From: Conyzicola lurida
Lineage (GTDB): Bacteria > Actinomycetota > Actinomycetes > Actinomycetales > Microbacteriaceae
Length of the DNA stretch: 64,000 nt
Direction: 5' to 3'
NCBI RefSeq assembly: GCF_014204935.1
Contig: NZ_JACHMJ010000001.1
Location: 3,224,001 to 3,288,000, forward strand
In this document: positions 42,615 to 51,477 of the stretch, one piece after another
How the letters are laid out: each line of letters opens with the position of its first letter
Numbering within the stretch: the stretch's first letter is position 1
Notes under the pieces: model-generated
Seen by the model: only the letters and a program-made list of their open reading frames with translations
Database searches by the model: none
What the model was told of the DNA's origin: nothing
Position numbers and translations under genes: made by a program

Positions 42615-42657
42615 CTGTGCTTTATTTGGCATGGCGAGCGTGCCGATATGATGCACT

Positions 42658-43125
42658 ATGCCCAACATCGATGCCACCGACGCCCGCATCCTCCTCGCCC
42701 TCGACGACGAGCCAGAAGCGACGACGCTCTCCCTGTCGCGCGCGCTGGGCATCGCGCGCAATACGGTGCACGCCCGTTTGCGCAAACTGGTCGAGCGCGA
42801 CCTGCTCGGCAGCCCCAGCCAGCGGGTCAATCCGGCGTCGCTCGGCTACGGGCTGACCGCGTTCCTGCGCCTGTCGATCACCCAGAGCAACGCCGACGCG
42901 AGGATCGCGGCCCTCACCGCCATCCCCGAGATCGTCGAGATCCTCGCGATCACCGGCGAGGGCGACCTGCAGGCCCGGGTTGTGGCGCGCGACCCCGCCC
43001 ACCTCTACCGGCTCACCACCGGCATCCTCGAAATCGACGGCGTCACGCGATCGAGCACCGCCCTCGCGATGGCCGAGATCGTGCCGAACCGGATGCGGCC
43101 GCTGCTGGAGCGGCACGCTCGCTGA
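42658..43125 (+). CDS. Lrp/AsnC-family regulator
   Basis: 155 residues: helix-turn-helix DATDARILLALDDEPEATTLSLSRALGIARNTVHARLRKL at the N-terminus and the RAM ligand domain (LTAFLRLSI, VEILAITGEGDLQARVVA). It is divergent from the ketopantoate-reductase-like gene and convergent, with no gap, with ltrA. It likely controls the divergent gene in response to an amino acid or keto acid. Confidence 0.87.
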   Translation: MPNIDATDARILLALDDEPEATTLSLSRALGIARNTVHARLRKLVERDLLGSPSQRVNPASLGYGLTAFLRLSITQSNADARIAALTAIPEIVEILAITGEGDLQARVVARDPAHLYRLTTGILEIDGVTRSSTALAMAEIVPNRMRPLLERHAR

Positions 43126-44301
43126 CTAGCGGGTGCTGACTCTCGCGCCCGGCCGCGCCAGCGTGAACGCGAGCAGGGCCACGAGCACCGCGACGATCGC
43201 GACGATCGCTCCGGCTATGCCGAGAGCCGGGGTTGCCAGCGGCGCGAGCACGACCAGTACCGCTGCGGCGACGATCGCGACCGGGTTGATCACTACGCGG
43301 TCGACGATCGGAGCGTGCACCGCCCAGATCATCACGAGCACGATCGCCACGGGGATCGCGACAGCGAAGGCCACCGCCTGCGGCTCGGCGTGCGCCTCGC
43401 CGCCGACCGTCTGGACGGCGACCTCGAGCCCGGCTCCCACCGCGGCGAGCGCTGCGAAGACCACGTAGTGCCCGTAGCCCCAGACGAACGACAGATCGCG
43501 GCGGCGTTCCAGCCCATCGCCGGCCGGCTCGGAGAAGTACAGCCACCAGAGCACGAAGAGCAGCACGAGACCGGCGAGCGCGACGACGATGAGCTCGGCG
43601 CTCAACCCGGTCTCGGCGAGCGCCTCCTGCACGCCGACCGTCGACGCGAGCACGCTCTCGCCCAGCACGATGATCGTGAACAGGCCGTAGCGCTCGGCGA
43701 TGTGGTGCGGGTGCCAGGCCGTGCTGCCGGTGCGTTCGGCCCAGAGCGGCACTGAGAGGTCGAGCACCGCGATGACCACGAAGAGCCACCATGGCCCGCC
43801 GTCGGGCAGGGCGAGCCGGGCGATCCAGAGCGCCTGCACCACGGAGATCGCCGCCGCGTACCGGAACGCCGTCGCCCTCCCCTCGGGGTGCTGCACCCCG
43901 GCGCGGATCCAGAGCGCCACGAGCCCGACACGCATCACGAGGTAGCCGACGGTGACGGCGCCGAAGCCCTCGCCCGCGAAGGCCGTCGGAACCCCGGCCG
44001 CGAGGATCAGCACCCCGGCCATCTGCACCAGCACCGCCATCCGGTAGGGCACGTCGTCCGTGTCGTAGGCCGAGGCGAACCAGGTGAAGTTCATCCACGC
44101 CCACCAGATGGCGAAGAACACCATGAGGTACGGGCCGAGCGTCTCGAGCGCATGGCCCTCCGCGATGGAGTGCGCGAGCTGGGCGGCGACCTGTGCGATC
44201 GCCACCACAAAGACGAGGTCGAAGAGCAGTTCGAGCGGACTCGACGCGCGGTGCGATTCGCCGGTGTTGCGCGCGGTCATGCGGGTCACGAGGCTGGGCA
44301 T
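43126..44301 (-). CDS. LtrA family (low temperature requirement) membrane protein
   Basis: 391 residues with about 11 hydrophobic segments. The LtrA signature near the N-terminus is clear: SPLELLFDLVFVVAIAQVA, then FFAIWWAWMNFTWFASAYDTDD, AWHPHHIAERYGLFTIIVLGES. The function of the family is not established; it was first linked to cold growth in Listeria. Monocistronic, with its stop directly abutting the Lrp stop. Confidence 0.87.
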   Translation of the reverse strand: MPSLVTRMTARNTGESHRASSPLELLFDLVFVVAIAQVAAQLAHSIAEGHALETLGPYLMVFFAIWWAWMNFTWFASAYDTDDVPYRMAVLVQMAGVLILAAGVPTAFAGEGFGAVTVGYLVMRVGLVALWIRAGVQHPEGRATAFRYAAAISVVQALWIARLALPDGGPWWLFVVIAVLDLSVPLWAERTGSTAWHPHHIAERYGLFTIIVLGESVLASTVGVQEALAETGLSAELIVVALAGLVLLFVLWWLYFSEPAGDGLERRRDLSFVWGYGHYVVFAALAAVGAGLEVAVQTVGGEAHAEPQAVAFAVAIPVAIVLVMIWAVHAPIVDRVVINPVAIVAAAVLVVLAPLATPALGIAGAIVAIVAVLVALLAFTLARPGARVSTR

Positions 44302-44328
44302 GGCACCACTGTATTGGTGCGTGGGGCT

Positions 44329-44407
44329 CGACAGGATGGCGCGGCCGCCAGCGCACGATCCGTCCTGTCCAGCGGACGTTCCGGCCGATCCGTCCTGTTG
44401 GCCGGGC
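44329..44407 (+). repeat. 77-bp GACAGGA intergenic repeat, copy C
   Basis: CGACAGGATGGCGCGG, middle GTCCTGTCCAGCGGACG, end CCGTCCTGTTGGCCGG. It lies in the 121-bp gap between the kynureninase stop and the ltrA start, both on the minus strand. Confidence 0.78.
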
Positions 44408-44422
44408 TCGCTGGCAGCCGCG

Positions 44423-45604
44423 CTACTCCCCCAGCAGCTCGGCGATCGCCTCGACCCCGATGCGCACCTCGTCGAAACTCGTCGAGAGGGGCGACAGACC
44501 GAGACGGATGCCGGTCGGGCGACGGAAATCGGGGATGACGCCGCGTTCCCAGAGCGCCGGCATGATCTCCTCGAACCGCGGGTGGTCGATCGTGATGTGG
44601 CTTCCGCGTTCGGCGGCGGCCCGCGGGCTGGACAGCACCGCCGACGGCACGAGTTCGTCGACGAGCCGGATGGCGTATTCGGTGAGCGCGACCGACTTGA
44701 CGCGCACGGCGTCGATGCCGGCCTCCTCGATTGCCGCGATCATGTCGCGCATCGCGAGCATGCCGATCACCGGCGGGGTGCCGCTCAGCATTCCGCGGAT
44801 CCCCGGCGCCGCGACGTAGCCCTGCCCCATCTCGAAGGGGGTGCCACTGCCCAGCCAGCCCTGGATCGGCTGGCGCATGCCGCCCTGCAGTTCCGACCGC
44901 ACGTAGGCGAAGGCCGGCGATCCCGGGCCGCCGTTGAGGTACTTGTAGGTGCAGCCGACGGCGAGGTCAACGCCCCAGTCGTCGAGCCGCGTGGGGACGA
45001 CGCCGGCGGAGTGGCAGAGGTCCCACAGCACGAGCGCCCCGGCCTCGTGGGCGAGGTCGGTGATCGCCGGCACATCGGCCAGGTAGCCGGAGCGGTAGGC
45101 CACGTGACTGAGCACCACGAGCGCGGTCTTCTCGCCGAGCACGGCCGCGACCCGGTCGACCGTGGCGTCGCCCGCGTCGATCCAGCGCAGGGTGAGACCG
45201 CATTCTGCGGCGATACCCTCGAGCACATACCGGTCGGTCGGGAAGTTGTCCCGGTCGATCACGATCTCGCTGCGCTCCGGGCGCGCGGCGACCGCGGCAC
45301 GCACGAGCTTGTAGAGCAGCACGGTGGTCGAGTCGCCGATCGTGGTCTGCCCCGGCGCTGCGCCGAGCGCGACGCGGCCGAGGTCGTCGCCGATCCGCTG
45401 CCCGAGGTCGAGCCAGCCCTCGTCCCAACCGCGGATGAGCCGGCCGCCCCATTGGCCGCTCATAAATTCAGAGACACGGGCGATGGATGCCGCCAGCGGG
45501 CGTCCCAGCGAGTTGCCATCGAGGTACGCGACGACCTCGGGGTCGCGCACAAAACGGTCCCGGAATCGGGCGAGGGTATCGGCGGCGTCGAGGCTCTGGC
45601 TCAT
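44423..45604 (-). CDS. kynU: Kynureninase
   Basis: 393 residues, PLP fold type I. YLDGNSLGRPL near residue 30, DNFPTDRYVLEG, LSHVAYRSGYLADVP, LWDLCHSAGVVPTRLDDWGVD (PLP Asp and His) and GCTYKYLNGGPG with the Schiff-base Lys are all kynureninase marks. It cleaves L-kynurenine to anthranilate and alanine. No other kynurenine-pathway gene is nearby, so it may serve tryptophan breakdown encoded elsewhere. Confidence 0.92.
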   Translation of the reverse strand: MSQSLDAADTLARFRDRFVRDPEVVAYLDGNSLGRPLAASIARVSEFMSGQWGGRLIRGWDEGWLDLGQRIGDDLGRVALGAAPGQTTIGDSTTVLLYKLVRAAVAARPERSEIVIDRDNFPTDRYVLEGIAAECGLTLRWIDAGDATVDRVAAVLGEKTALVVLSHVAYRSGYLADVPAITDLAHEAGALVLWDLCHSAGVVPTRLDDWGVDLAVGCTYKYLNGGPGSPAFAYVRSELQGGMRQPIQGWLGSGTPFEMGQGYVAAPGIRGMLSGTPPVIGMLAMRDMIAAIEEAGIDAVRVKSVALTEYAIRLVDELVPSAVLSSPRAAAERGSHITIDHPRFEEIMPALWERGVIPDFRRPTGIRLGLSPLSTSFDEVRIGVEAIAELLGE

Positions 45605-45639
45605 GTGTCGACGGTACCGCGCTCGTCCTTCCGGGCCAC

Positions 45640-45860
45640 ACTTTCCCGAGCCGTCCCGCTCGCCTGTCCAGCCCCGCCGTCCCGCGCCGTACCCCTTCAT
45701 TCGCTTCCCGCGCCGTCCCCCCTCTCTCGCTGTCCCACACCTCCCCCTCCCTGCTTTCCCGCGCCTTCCCCCTCCCCGCTGTCCCGCGCCTTCCCCTCCC
45801 CGCTTTTCCCACCTCCCCCCTCCCCGCTGTCCGACGCCCTGTCCTCCACAGGCGCTCCCT
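45640..45860. repeat. Pyrimidine-rich imperfect tandem repeat
   Basis: The plus strand is almost purely C/T, with repeats of CCCGCGCC, TTCCCC and CCCCGCTGTCC about every 20-25 bp. The units are GCTGTCCCGCGCCTTCCCCT-like and diverge toward the edges. It fills the gap between kynU and the DUF222 gene. No ORF here looks genuine. Confidence 0.65.
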
Positions 45861-45937
45861 CGGCTGCGTCATCCACAGAAAATAGTGGCTCTGATCAGGG
45901 ATAATCCAATGTCGGTGGTGGGTGTGACCATACCTGC

Positions 45938-47365
45938 ATGGAAGACATCGGCGACGCCATCGGGCGAATGCGGCAGCTGCACACGGAGCTGACCGCCCTC
46001 GCCGGCCTGCCCCTGTCCGCTGTGACAGACGAGCAGCTGTGCGAGTTCACCGTCGAGGCCGAGAACGCGGGCCGTCTTGCCGACGCCGTCCGGGCGGCAG
46101 CGGCCGGGGAGGTCGCGGAGAGGTCGCGCCGGGAGCTCGGCGGCGACGGCCTCGCCTCCCGTCTCGGACACGGCAAGGCGGTGCTGCTCCTCTCCTACTT
46201 GACCAAGGTGTCGAACGCGGAGGCCGCCCGCCGACTGAAGCTCGGCCAGGCCACGCGGTGCCGCCAGGCGTTCGGCGGGCAGGCGCTGCCACCTCTCTAC
46301 CCGCGCATCTCGGAAGCACTCGCGGTCGGAGAGATCGGCGTGGAGTCCGCCGCCCGCATCGTGCAGTGCATGGACCAGGCCCGCGCTACCGCGACCGAGG
46401 AACAGGTCGCCGCCGCCGAAGCTGAGCTCGTCGACGCGGCCCGCGACGCCAACGCCGACGACATCGCCGTGCAGGCCCGGGTCTGGCGGGAGTTTCTCGA
46501 CCCCGACGGCGCCGAACCCCGCGACGAACGCCTCTACCGCAAGCGCGCCTTCCGGCTGGGGCGCGAGCGCGACGGCCTGACCCCGTTCAGCGGAGAACTC
46601 GAGCCGCTCGCCGCCGCCCTCATCACGGCGGCGTTCGACGAGGCGTTCACGGCACGACGGCCGCGCTTCCTCGCCGACGGAGACGAGCCTTCGCACGAGG
46701 TCGATCTCTTGCCCGGCGACGTCGACGACCTCGCCGCGCTCGAAGCCGAGGTCGCGACCGACGACCGCACCCGCGAGCAGCGCCAGTACGACGTCTTCAC
46801 CGGCCTACTCACCGCCGGAGTCCGCGCCACCGGCACCGAACCCGGCGGAATGCGCTCCACCGCGCAGGTCACCGCCGTCATCACCCTCGACGACCTCCGC
46901 GCCGGCACCGGCGTCGGGTGGGTCGACGGCATCGACGAACCCGTCTCCGCGAGAACGATCCAGCAACTGGTCTGCGCCACCGGCTACGCCACGCAGGTCC
47001 TCGGCGACGACGGCGAGGTCCTCTACCTCTCCCGCCACAGGCGGCTCTTCAGCTGGCAGCAGCTCCGCGCCATGCTCGTCCGCGACGGCGGCTGCGTCTG
47101 GCCGGGCTGCCACGCCCGCCCCGCCGAATGCGACGCCCACCACGTGCTCCACTGGGAGGCCGACGACGGCCCCACCGACATCGACAACGGGGCGCTGCTC
47201 TGCCGCTTCCACCACACGATGATCCACAGCTCCGCCTACCGGATGCGCATGATCCACGGAAAACCGCATCTGCTGGCCCCGTCCTGGATCGACCCCGCCC
47301 AGCGCTGGATCCCCCTCGGCAAATCCCGCATCGCCCGACTGAACCTGCTGAGAAAGACGGGGTGA
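45938..47365 (+). CDS. DUF222 and HNH endonuclease domain protein (13E12 family)
   Basis: 475 residues. DUF222 fills about 30-330 (VSNAEAARRL, GEIGVESAARIVQ), and the C-terminal HNH motif reads CVWPGCHARPAECDAHHVLHW, then DNGALLCRFHHTMIH, with the Cys pairs and three His that bind zinc and metal. Such genes occur in many copies in actinobacterial genomes; their role (nuclease, perhaps mobile) is not settled. It is flanked by low-complexity DNA on the left and a tandem repeat on the right, which suggests a variable site. Confidence 0.87.
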   Translation: MEDIGDAIGRMRQLHTELTALAGLPLSAVTDEQLCEFTVEAENAGRLADAVRAAAAGEVAERSRRELGGDGLASRLGHGKAVLLLSYLTKVSNAEAARRLKLGQATRCRQAFGGQALPPLYPRISEALAVGEIGVESAARIVQCMDQARATATEEQVAAAEAELVDAARDANADDIAVQARVWREFLDPDGAEPRDERLYRKRAFRLGRERDGLTPFSGELEPLAAALITAAFDEAFTARRPRFLADGDEPSHEVDLLPGDVDDLAALEAEVATDDRTREQRQYDVFTGLLTAGVRATGTEPGGMRSTAQVTAVITLDDLRAGTGVGWVDGIDEPVSARTIQQLVCATGYATQVLGDDGEVLYLSRHRRLFSWQQLRAMLVRDGGCVWPGCHARPAECDAHHVLHWEADDGPTDIDNGALLCRFHHTMIHSSAYRMRMIHGKPHLLAPSWIDPAQRWIPLGKSRIARLNLLRKTG

Positions 47366-47421
47366 TGGATGCCGCGGCCGGCGCGCCGCTCCGGACGCCC
47401 ACAGCGGGAGAGCACGTGCCC

Positions 47422-47481
47422 GCGCGAGTGACGCACCGTCGCGGAGCAGCGGCGCGAGTGACGCACCGTCGCGGAGCTGCG
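47422..47481 (+). repeat. Two 30-bp direct tandem repeats
   Basis: GCGCGAGTGACGCACCGTCG continuing to GCGGAGC is repeated with one change (A to T) at 30-bp period. It lies in the 172-bp gap between the DUF222 gene and the convergent sseB-like gene. The rest of that gap shows nothing else. Confidence 0.75.
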
Positions 47482-47537
47482 GCATCATCGCGGCATCACC
47501 AGTCGGCGGCTGCCTGGCCGCCGCTTGTTCGCCGGTT

Positions 47538-48308
47538 CTATCGCGCGATGGCCGCCACGACCTCGGGAGAGATCTCCCAGGGGTGGGGCGTGCCAGGGTT
47601 CACCACGATGCCGACACCGTCGACGAGGTTCGCGGCGAGCCACGCGGCCTCTACGTACAGGGCGAACTCGACGCCCTCGGTGAACTGATCCGCGTGGTCG
47701 GGCCGCGTGAAGACGCCGACGATGCCGGGCTCGCCATCGCGCAGGAACGTGACCGGACTGAGGCCGTCGTCGGTGTGGCTCAGCACGTACACCTGCGACC
47801 GCGCGAGGGTCTCGAGCAGCGTCTCGGGCGAGGTCCGCCCGGTCTGCGCGTCGAGGATCGCCTGCTCGAGCACGACGCTCGGGTCGGGGATCCCCGGTAC
47901 GCGCAATGCGTCGAGGTCGGCGGCGATCGCGGGGATCCCCGCTGCCGCGAGCTGGAATCCGAGCCCGAAGCCGGGGTTCACGAGTATTCCGACACCGTCG
48001 GGAAGATCTTCGAAGATGCGGCGCCCGAGCATGACCGTCGAGTACGGGGCGGCTTCGGCCCAGCGGTCGGCGCGGTCGCGCGAGGTGAATACCGCCATCA
48101 GCGACTCACCGTCGGGCTCGAACAGCAGCGGCCGGAATCGCGCGGCGTCGGACGCGACATCCACCACAGAGGGCACGATGATCGCGGCGTCGGCGAACCG
48201 CACCAGGAACGACTTCATGTCGAGTTCGCCGTTCATCGCGGCGTCGAGGTCCGCCTCGATTCCGGGATTCGGTAGCCGGGTCTCGCCGGTGCGCAACGTC
48301 GAGGTCAT
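47538..48308 (-). CDS. SseB-family protein with two SseB domains
   Basis: 256 residues. Two SseB repeats: one around LVRFADAAIIVPSV, LMAVFTSRDRADRWAEAAP and GVGILVNPG, the other around LARSQVYVLSHTD, GVFTRPDHADQFTEG and GVGIVVNPGTPHPWEISPE. SseB proteins are cytoplasmic, with no firmly known biochemical role outside enterobacteria. The gene has a 5' region holding a long hairpin. Confidence 0.83.
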   Translation of the reverse strand: MTSTLRTGETRLPNPGIEADLDAAMNGELDMKSFLVRFADAAIIVPSVVDVASDAARFRPLLFEPDGESLMAVFTSRDRADRWAEAAPYSTVMLGRRIFEDLPDGVGILVNPGFGLGFQLAAAGIPAIAADLDALRVPGIPDPSVVLEQAILDAQTGRTSPETLLETLARSQVYVLSHTDDGLSPVTFLRDGEPGIVGVFTRPDHADQFTEGVEFALYVEAAWLAANLVDGVGIVVNPGTPHPWEISPEVVAAIAR

Positions 48309-48386
48309 GGATTGAGCCTAAGCCGCGGCGATGCGCAGCCCGATCGGCGCCACGCTGGTGCATAATTCTCAACGCCCCGCCGACCC

Positions 48387-48466
48387 GAGAGGTGTTTGGC
48401 GGGTGGGCTACCTGAATCGGTTCGGGCCGAAACAGGTAGCCCTACCCTCCGGGCTAGGGGTCTCTC
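48387..48466 (-). ncRNA. Candidate structured RNA or leader before the sseB-like gene
   Basis: GGGCTACCTG (48405-48414) pairs perfectly with CAGGTAGCCC (48433-48442), with TCGG/CCGA inside (48417-48420, 48427-48430). Outside it GGGT/ACCC (48401-48404, 48444-48447) and GAGAG/CTCTC (48387-48391, 48462-48466) add further stems. It ends 78 bp before the sseB start on the minus strand; a CATAAT at 48361-48366 could also be a rightward -10. I cannot match it to a known RNA family and the strand is uncertain. Confidence 0.4.
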
Positions 48467-48494
48467 AGCCCCGAAGCGGGCCCAGCTCACGGGC

Positions 48495-48738
48495 TCAGCC
48501 GGCACGCTCAAACCGGCGGCACGCTCGGCTCACACACGCTCAGATCACGCACGCTCGGCTCAAGCGCGCTCAGCCCGCGGCACGCTCGGCTCACACGCGC
48601 TTAGCCCGCGGCACGCTCAGCCCACGCACGCTCAGCCCACGGCACGCTCGGCTCACACGCACTCAGACCACGCACGATCAGCCCACGCACGCACGCACGC
48701 ACAGCCCGCGGCCCGCTCAGCTCACGCGCACTCAGCCC
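48495..48738. repeat. Degenerate short tandem repeat (CACGCTCAGCC units)
   Basis: About 20 copies of an 11-16 bp unit of the type CACGCTC(A/G)GC(C/T), often followed by CACACGC or CGCGG. It runs up to and into the last codons of rocD. No spacer pattern, so not a CRISPR array. Confidence 0.7.
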
Positions 48739-49973
48739 GCGGCGAGCTCGGTGAGCACCGCGTCGAGCTGGGCCACCGCGAAGTCGAGGTCCTCCGCCGT
48801 CGCGACGATCGGCGGCGCGAACCGGATGGTCGAGCCGTGAGTGTCCTTCACCAGGACCCCGCGCGCCATCAGCAGTTCGCACACCTCGCGACCGGTGGCG
48901 AGCGTCGGGTCGATGTCGACTCCCGCCCACAGTCCGGCTCCGCGCACCTCGACGACACCGCGGCCGATGAGGCGCCGCAGGTCGAACTGCAGACGCTCGC
49001 CGAGCAGTCGCGCTCGCTCCTGCAGCTCGCCGGTCGCGAGCAGCCGCACGACGGCGAGACCGACGGCAGCGGCGAGCGGGTTGCCGCCGAAGGTCGAGCC
49101 GTGCTCGCCCGGGCGCAGAACGCCGAGGATGTCCTTGTTGCCGACGACGGCCGAGACAGGCAGGATGCCGCCGCCGAGCGCCTTGCCGAGCAGGTACAGA
49201 TCGGGCACGACGCCGGCGTTGTCGCACTGGAACGTGGCGCCGGTGCGACCCAGACCGGACTGGATCTCGTCCGCGATGAAGAGCACGTTGTGCTTGGTCG
49301 TGATCTCGCGCACGGCCGGCAGATAGGACGCCGGCGGCACGACGATGCCCGCCTCGCCCTGGATCGGCTCGATCAGCACCGCGACCGTGTTCTCGTCGAT
49401 CGCGGCCTCGAGCGCCGCGGCGTCGCCGTAGGGCACGCTGACGAAGCCCGGCGTGAACGGGCCGAAGTCGGCGCGCGCCTGCTCGTCGTTCGAGAAGCTG
49501 ATGATCGTCGTCGTACGGCCGTGGAAGTTGCCATCGGCCACGATGATCTTCGCCTCGTCAGGCATCACTCCCTTGACCCGGTATCCCCAGGCGCGGGCGA
49601 TCTTGATGCCGCTCTCCACCGCCTCGGCGCCGGTGTTCATCGGCAGCACCATGTCTTTGCCGGCGAGCTCGGCGAGCGCGGTCACGAACGGGCCGAGCTG
49701 GTCGTTGTGGAATGCGCGGCTGGTCAGGGTGATGCGGTCGAGCTGTTCCTTCGCGGCGGCGACGAGAGCCGGGTGCCCGTGGCCGAAGTTCACCGCGGAG
49801 TACGCCGCGAGGCAGTCGAGGTAGCGGCGTCCGTTCACGTCGGTGACCCACGCGCCCTCGCCGTGGCTGACGACGACTTCGAGCGGGTGGTAGTTGTGGG
49901 CGGCGTGCAGGTCTTCCTGCTCGAGGTATTCGGTCGCCGTCGACGCGGTCGCTGCGCCCGTCGACGCGCTCAC
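48732..49973 (-). CDS. rocD: Ornithine aminotransferase (ornithine--oxo-acid transaminase)
   Basis: 413 residues from a GTG overlapping the stop of the dimethylargininase gene (GTGA). It is class III PLP transaminase: AAYSAVNFGHGHPALV, MNTGAEAVESGIKIAR, FIADEIQSGLGRTG with PLP Asp, and LYLLGKALGGGILPVSAV with the Schiff-base Lys. It converts L-ornithine and 2-oxoglutarate to glutamate semialdehyde and glutamate. With the upstream enzyme it forms an arginine-derivative breakdown pair. The end product can enter the proline/PutA route encoded at 54-58 kb. Confidence 0.93.
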   Translation of the reverse strand: MSASTGAATASTATEYLEQEDLHAAHNYHPLEVVVSHGEGAWVTDVNGRRYLDCLAAYSAVNFGHGHPALVAAAKEQLDRITLTSRAFHNDQLGPFVTALAELAGKDMVLPMNTGAEAVESGIKIARAWGYRVKGVMPDEAKIIVADGNFHGRTTTIISFSNDEQARADFGPFTPGFVSVPYGDAAALEAAIDENTVAVLIEPIQGEAGIVVPPASYLPAVREITTKHNVLFIADEIQSGLGRTGATFQCDNAGVVPDLYLLGKALGGGILPVSAVVGNKDILGVLRPGEHGSTFGGNPLAAAVGLAVVRLLATGELQERARLLGERLQFDLRRLIGRGVVEVRGAGLWAGVDIDPTLATGREVCELLMARGVLVKDTHGSTIRFAPPIVATAEDLDFAVAQLDAVLTELAAG

Positions 49974-50824
49974 GAGCGCAGCTCCAGCGTGCAGCACTTC
50001 ACGCCGCCGCCGCCGAGCAGCAGCTCGGAGAGGTCGACGCCGATCGGGTTGTAGCCGCGTTCGCGGAGCTGGCGCTCGAAGTCGGTCGCCCGCGAGGCGA
50101 TGACGACGTTGAGGCCGTCGCTGAAGCTGTTGAGGCCGAGCACCGACGCGTCCTCCTCGGTGACGATGATCGCGTCGGGGTAGCGCTCGCGCAGGATCGC
50201 GAGCGAACGCTCGTCGAACGCGCTGGGCAGGTAGGCGATGTTCGGGTTTTCGAAACCGGGCTGGGGGTCGAGCACCGCGATCGCGGTGTCCAGGTGGTAG
50301 AAACTCGGATTGATCAGCGTGAGGGTGATGACCTCGCGGCCGAAGATCTCGCCGATCTCCTCGTGGCTGTTGGAGGCGCTGCGGAAGCCGGTTCCGGCGA
50401 GGATCGCGTCACCGACGAGGAGGAAGTCGCCCTCGCCCTCGTTGATGTTGGCGGGGACGCGCACGTCGAAGCCGTTGTCGCCGAACCAATCCATGTAGGC
50501 GGGTCCCTCGGGCTGGCGCTGCGGGTAGGTGAAGCTCGCGCCGTAGGCGATGCCGTCGAGCACGAACCCGCCGTTGGCCGCGTAGACCATGTCCGGCAGG
50601 CCGTCGATCGGGTCGACGAGCTTCACGTCGAAGCCGAGGTCGAGGTAGGTGTTGTAGAGGGTCTCCCACTGACGCACCGCGAGGCTCGTGTCGGTGGGGA
50701 GGGCCGGGTCCATCCACGGGTTGATGCGGTAGACGACGGTGAAGAACTCGGGGCGACACATCAGCACGGTGCGCTTGCTCGCGACACGCGCCGGGGCGCT
50801 CAGGGATGGCTCGATGAGGGTCAT
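49970..50824 (-). CDS. Dimethylargininase / arginine-deiminase-family hydrolase
   Basis: 284 residues from ATG. RPEFFTVVYRINPWMDP at the start, NGGFVLDG, EGEGDFLLVGD, SFYHLDTAIAVL with the catalytic His, and GGGGVKCCTLEL with the nucleophile Cys in a CC pair, as in DDAH. It hydrolyses the guanidino group of a (methyl)arginine to citrulline; some relatives are arginine dihydrolases yielding ornithine, which would feed rocD directly. Sequence alone does not decide. Operon ddaH-rocD, divergent from an Lrp regulator. Confidence 0.83.
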   Translation of the reverse strand: MTLIEPSLSAPARVASKRTVLMCRPEFFTVVYRINPWMDPALPTDTSLAVRQWETLYNTYLDLGFDVKLVDPIDGLPDMVYAANGGFVLDGIAYGASFTYPQRQPEGPAYMDWFGDNGFDVRVPANINEGEGDFLLVGDAILAGTGFRSASNSHEEIGEIFGREVITLTLINPSFYHLDTAIAVLDPQPGFENPNIAYLPSAFDERSLAILRERYPDAIIVTEEDASVLGLNSFSDGLNVVIASRATDFERQLRERGYNPIGVDLSELLLGGGGVKCCTLELRS

Positions 50825-50855
50825 GAACCCAGTCTCACACGCACCATATGACACG

Positions 50856-50884
50856 TTTTCGCCGAAGTGCGCACTTTTTCGCCG
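50856..50884. promoter_or_regulatory. Direct repeats TTTTCGCCG in the ddaH-lrp divergent region
   Basis: TTTTCGCCG occurs at 50856-50864 and 50876-50884, 20 bp apart (two helix turns), in the 103-bp gap between the divergent genes. Probable Lrp binding region. Confidence 0.5.
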
Positions 50885-50927
50885 TCTATGGCCGGGTGAA
50901 AGCACCGATTCGCCGTAGTCTGGGCTG

Positions 50928-51365
50928 ATGGACAGTCTCGACTACGGCATCATCGACCAACTTCGGCTCAACGCGCGCGCCGGGTACGGCGACATCGGCG
51001 ACATCATCGGCCTGTCGGCTTCCGCCGTTAAACGTCGCGTCGACCGGCTCGTCTCCGACGGCGTCATCCGCGGCTTCACCATCCAGGTCGATCCCGCGGT
51101 CGACGGACTCTCCACCGAGGCGTATGTCGAACTCTTCTGCCGCGGCACGGTCGCGCCCGACGAGCTGCGCCGCATCCTGTCCGGCATCCCGGACGTCGTC
51201 GACGCCGGCACCGTCACCGGATCGGCCGACGCCATCGTGCACATGCGCTCCCGCGACATCGCCTCGCTCGAACTCGCACTCGAACGAGTGCGCGTCGCGC
51301 CGAATGTGGATCACACCCGCAGCGCCATCGTCCTGTCGCGACTGATCAGCCGGTCACACGACTAG
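50928..51365 (+). CDS. Lrp/AsnC-family regulator of the ornithine/arginine operon
   Basis: 145 residues. Helix-turn-helix IIDQLRLNARAGYGDIGDIIGLSASAVKRRVDRLVSDGVI and RAM domain (TEAYVELFCRG, VVDAGTVTGSADAIVHM). Divergent from ddaH-rocD, so it probably activates or represses it in response to arginine or ornithine. A strong hairpin terminator follows 20 bp after the stop. Confidence 0.88.
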   Translation: MDSLDYGIIDQLRLNARAGYGDIGDIIGLSASAVKRRVDRLVSDGVIRGFTIQVDPAVDGLSTEAYVELFCRGTVAPDELRRILSGIPDVVDAGTVTGSADAIVHMRSRDIASLELALERVRVAPNVDHTRSAIVLSRLISRSHD

Positions 51366-51384
51366 GACACCGTCACTACTGATC

Positions 51385-51412
51385 TGCCCCGGCACGTTTG
51401 AGTGCCGGGGCA
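51385..51412 (+). terminator. Rho-independent-type terminator after lrp
   Basis: TGCCCCGGCAC (51385-51395), a 6-base loop, and GTGCCGGGGCA (51402-51412) make a perfect 11-bp stem, followed by TTCTCGTTGT, a weak T-rich tail. Confidence 0.85.
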
Positions 51413-51477
51413 TTCTCGTTGTGCCTCGGGCCCATTGGGGGCCTTCGCACCCCGGTGAACGCGCGGATTCGGCTGAG

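Noticed and set aside
48387-48466. Signal recognition particle RNA
   Set aside because: The conserved apical loop signature (GGAA with the asymmetric AGCA side) is absent.
48495-48738. Possible CRISPR array
   Set aside because: Units are only 11-16 bp and run into each other without unique spacers of constant length; no cas gene present.
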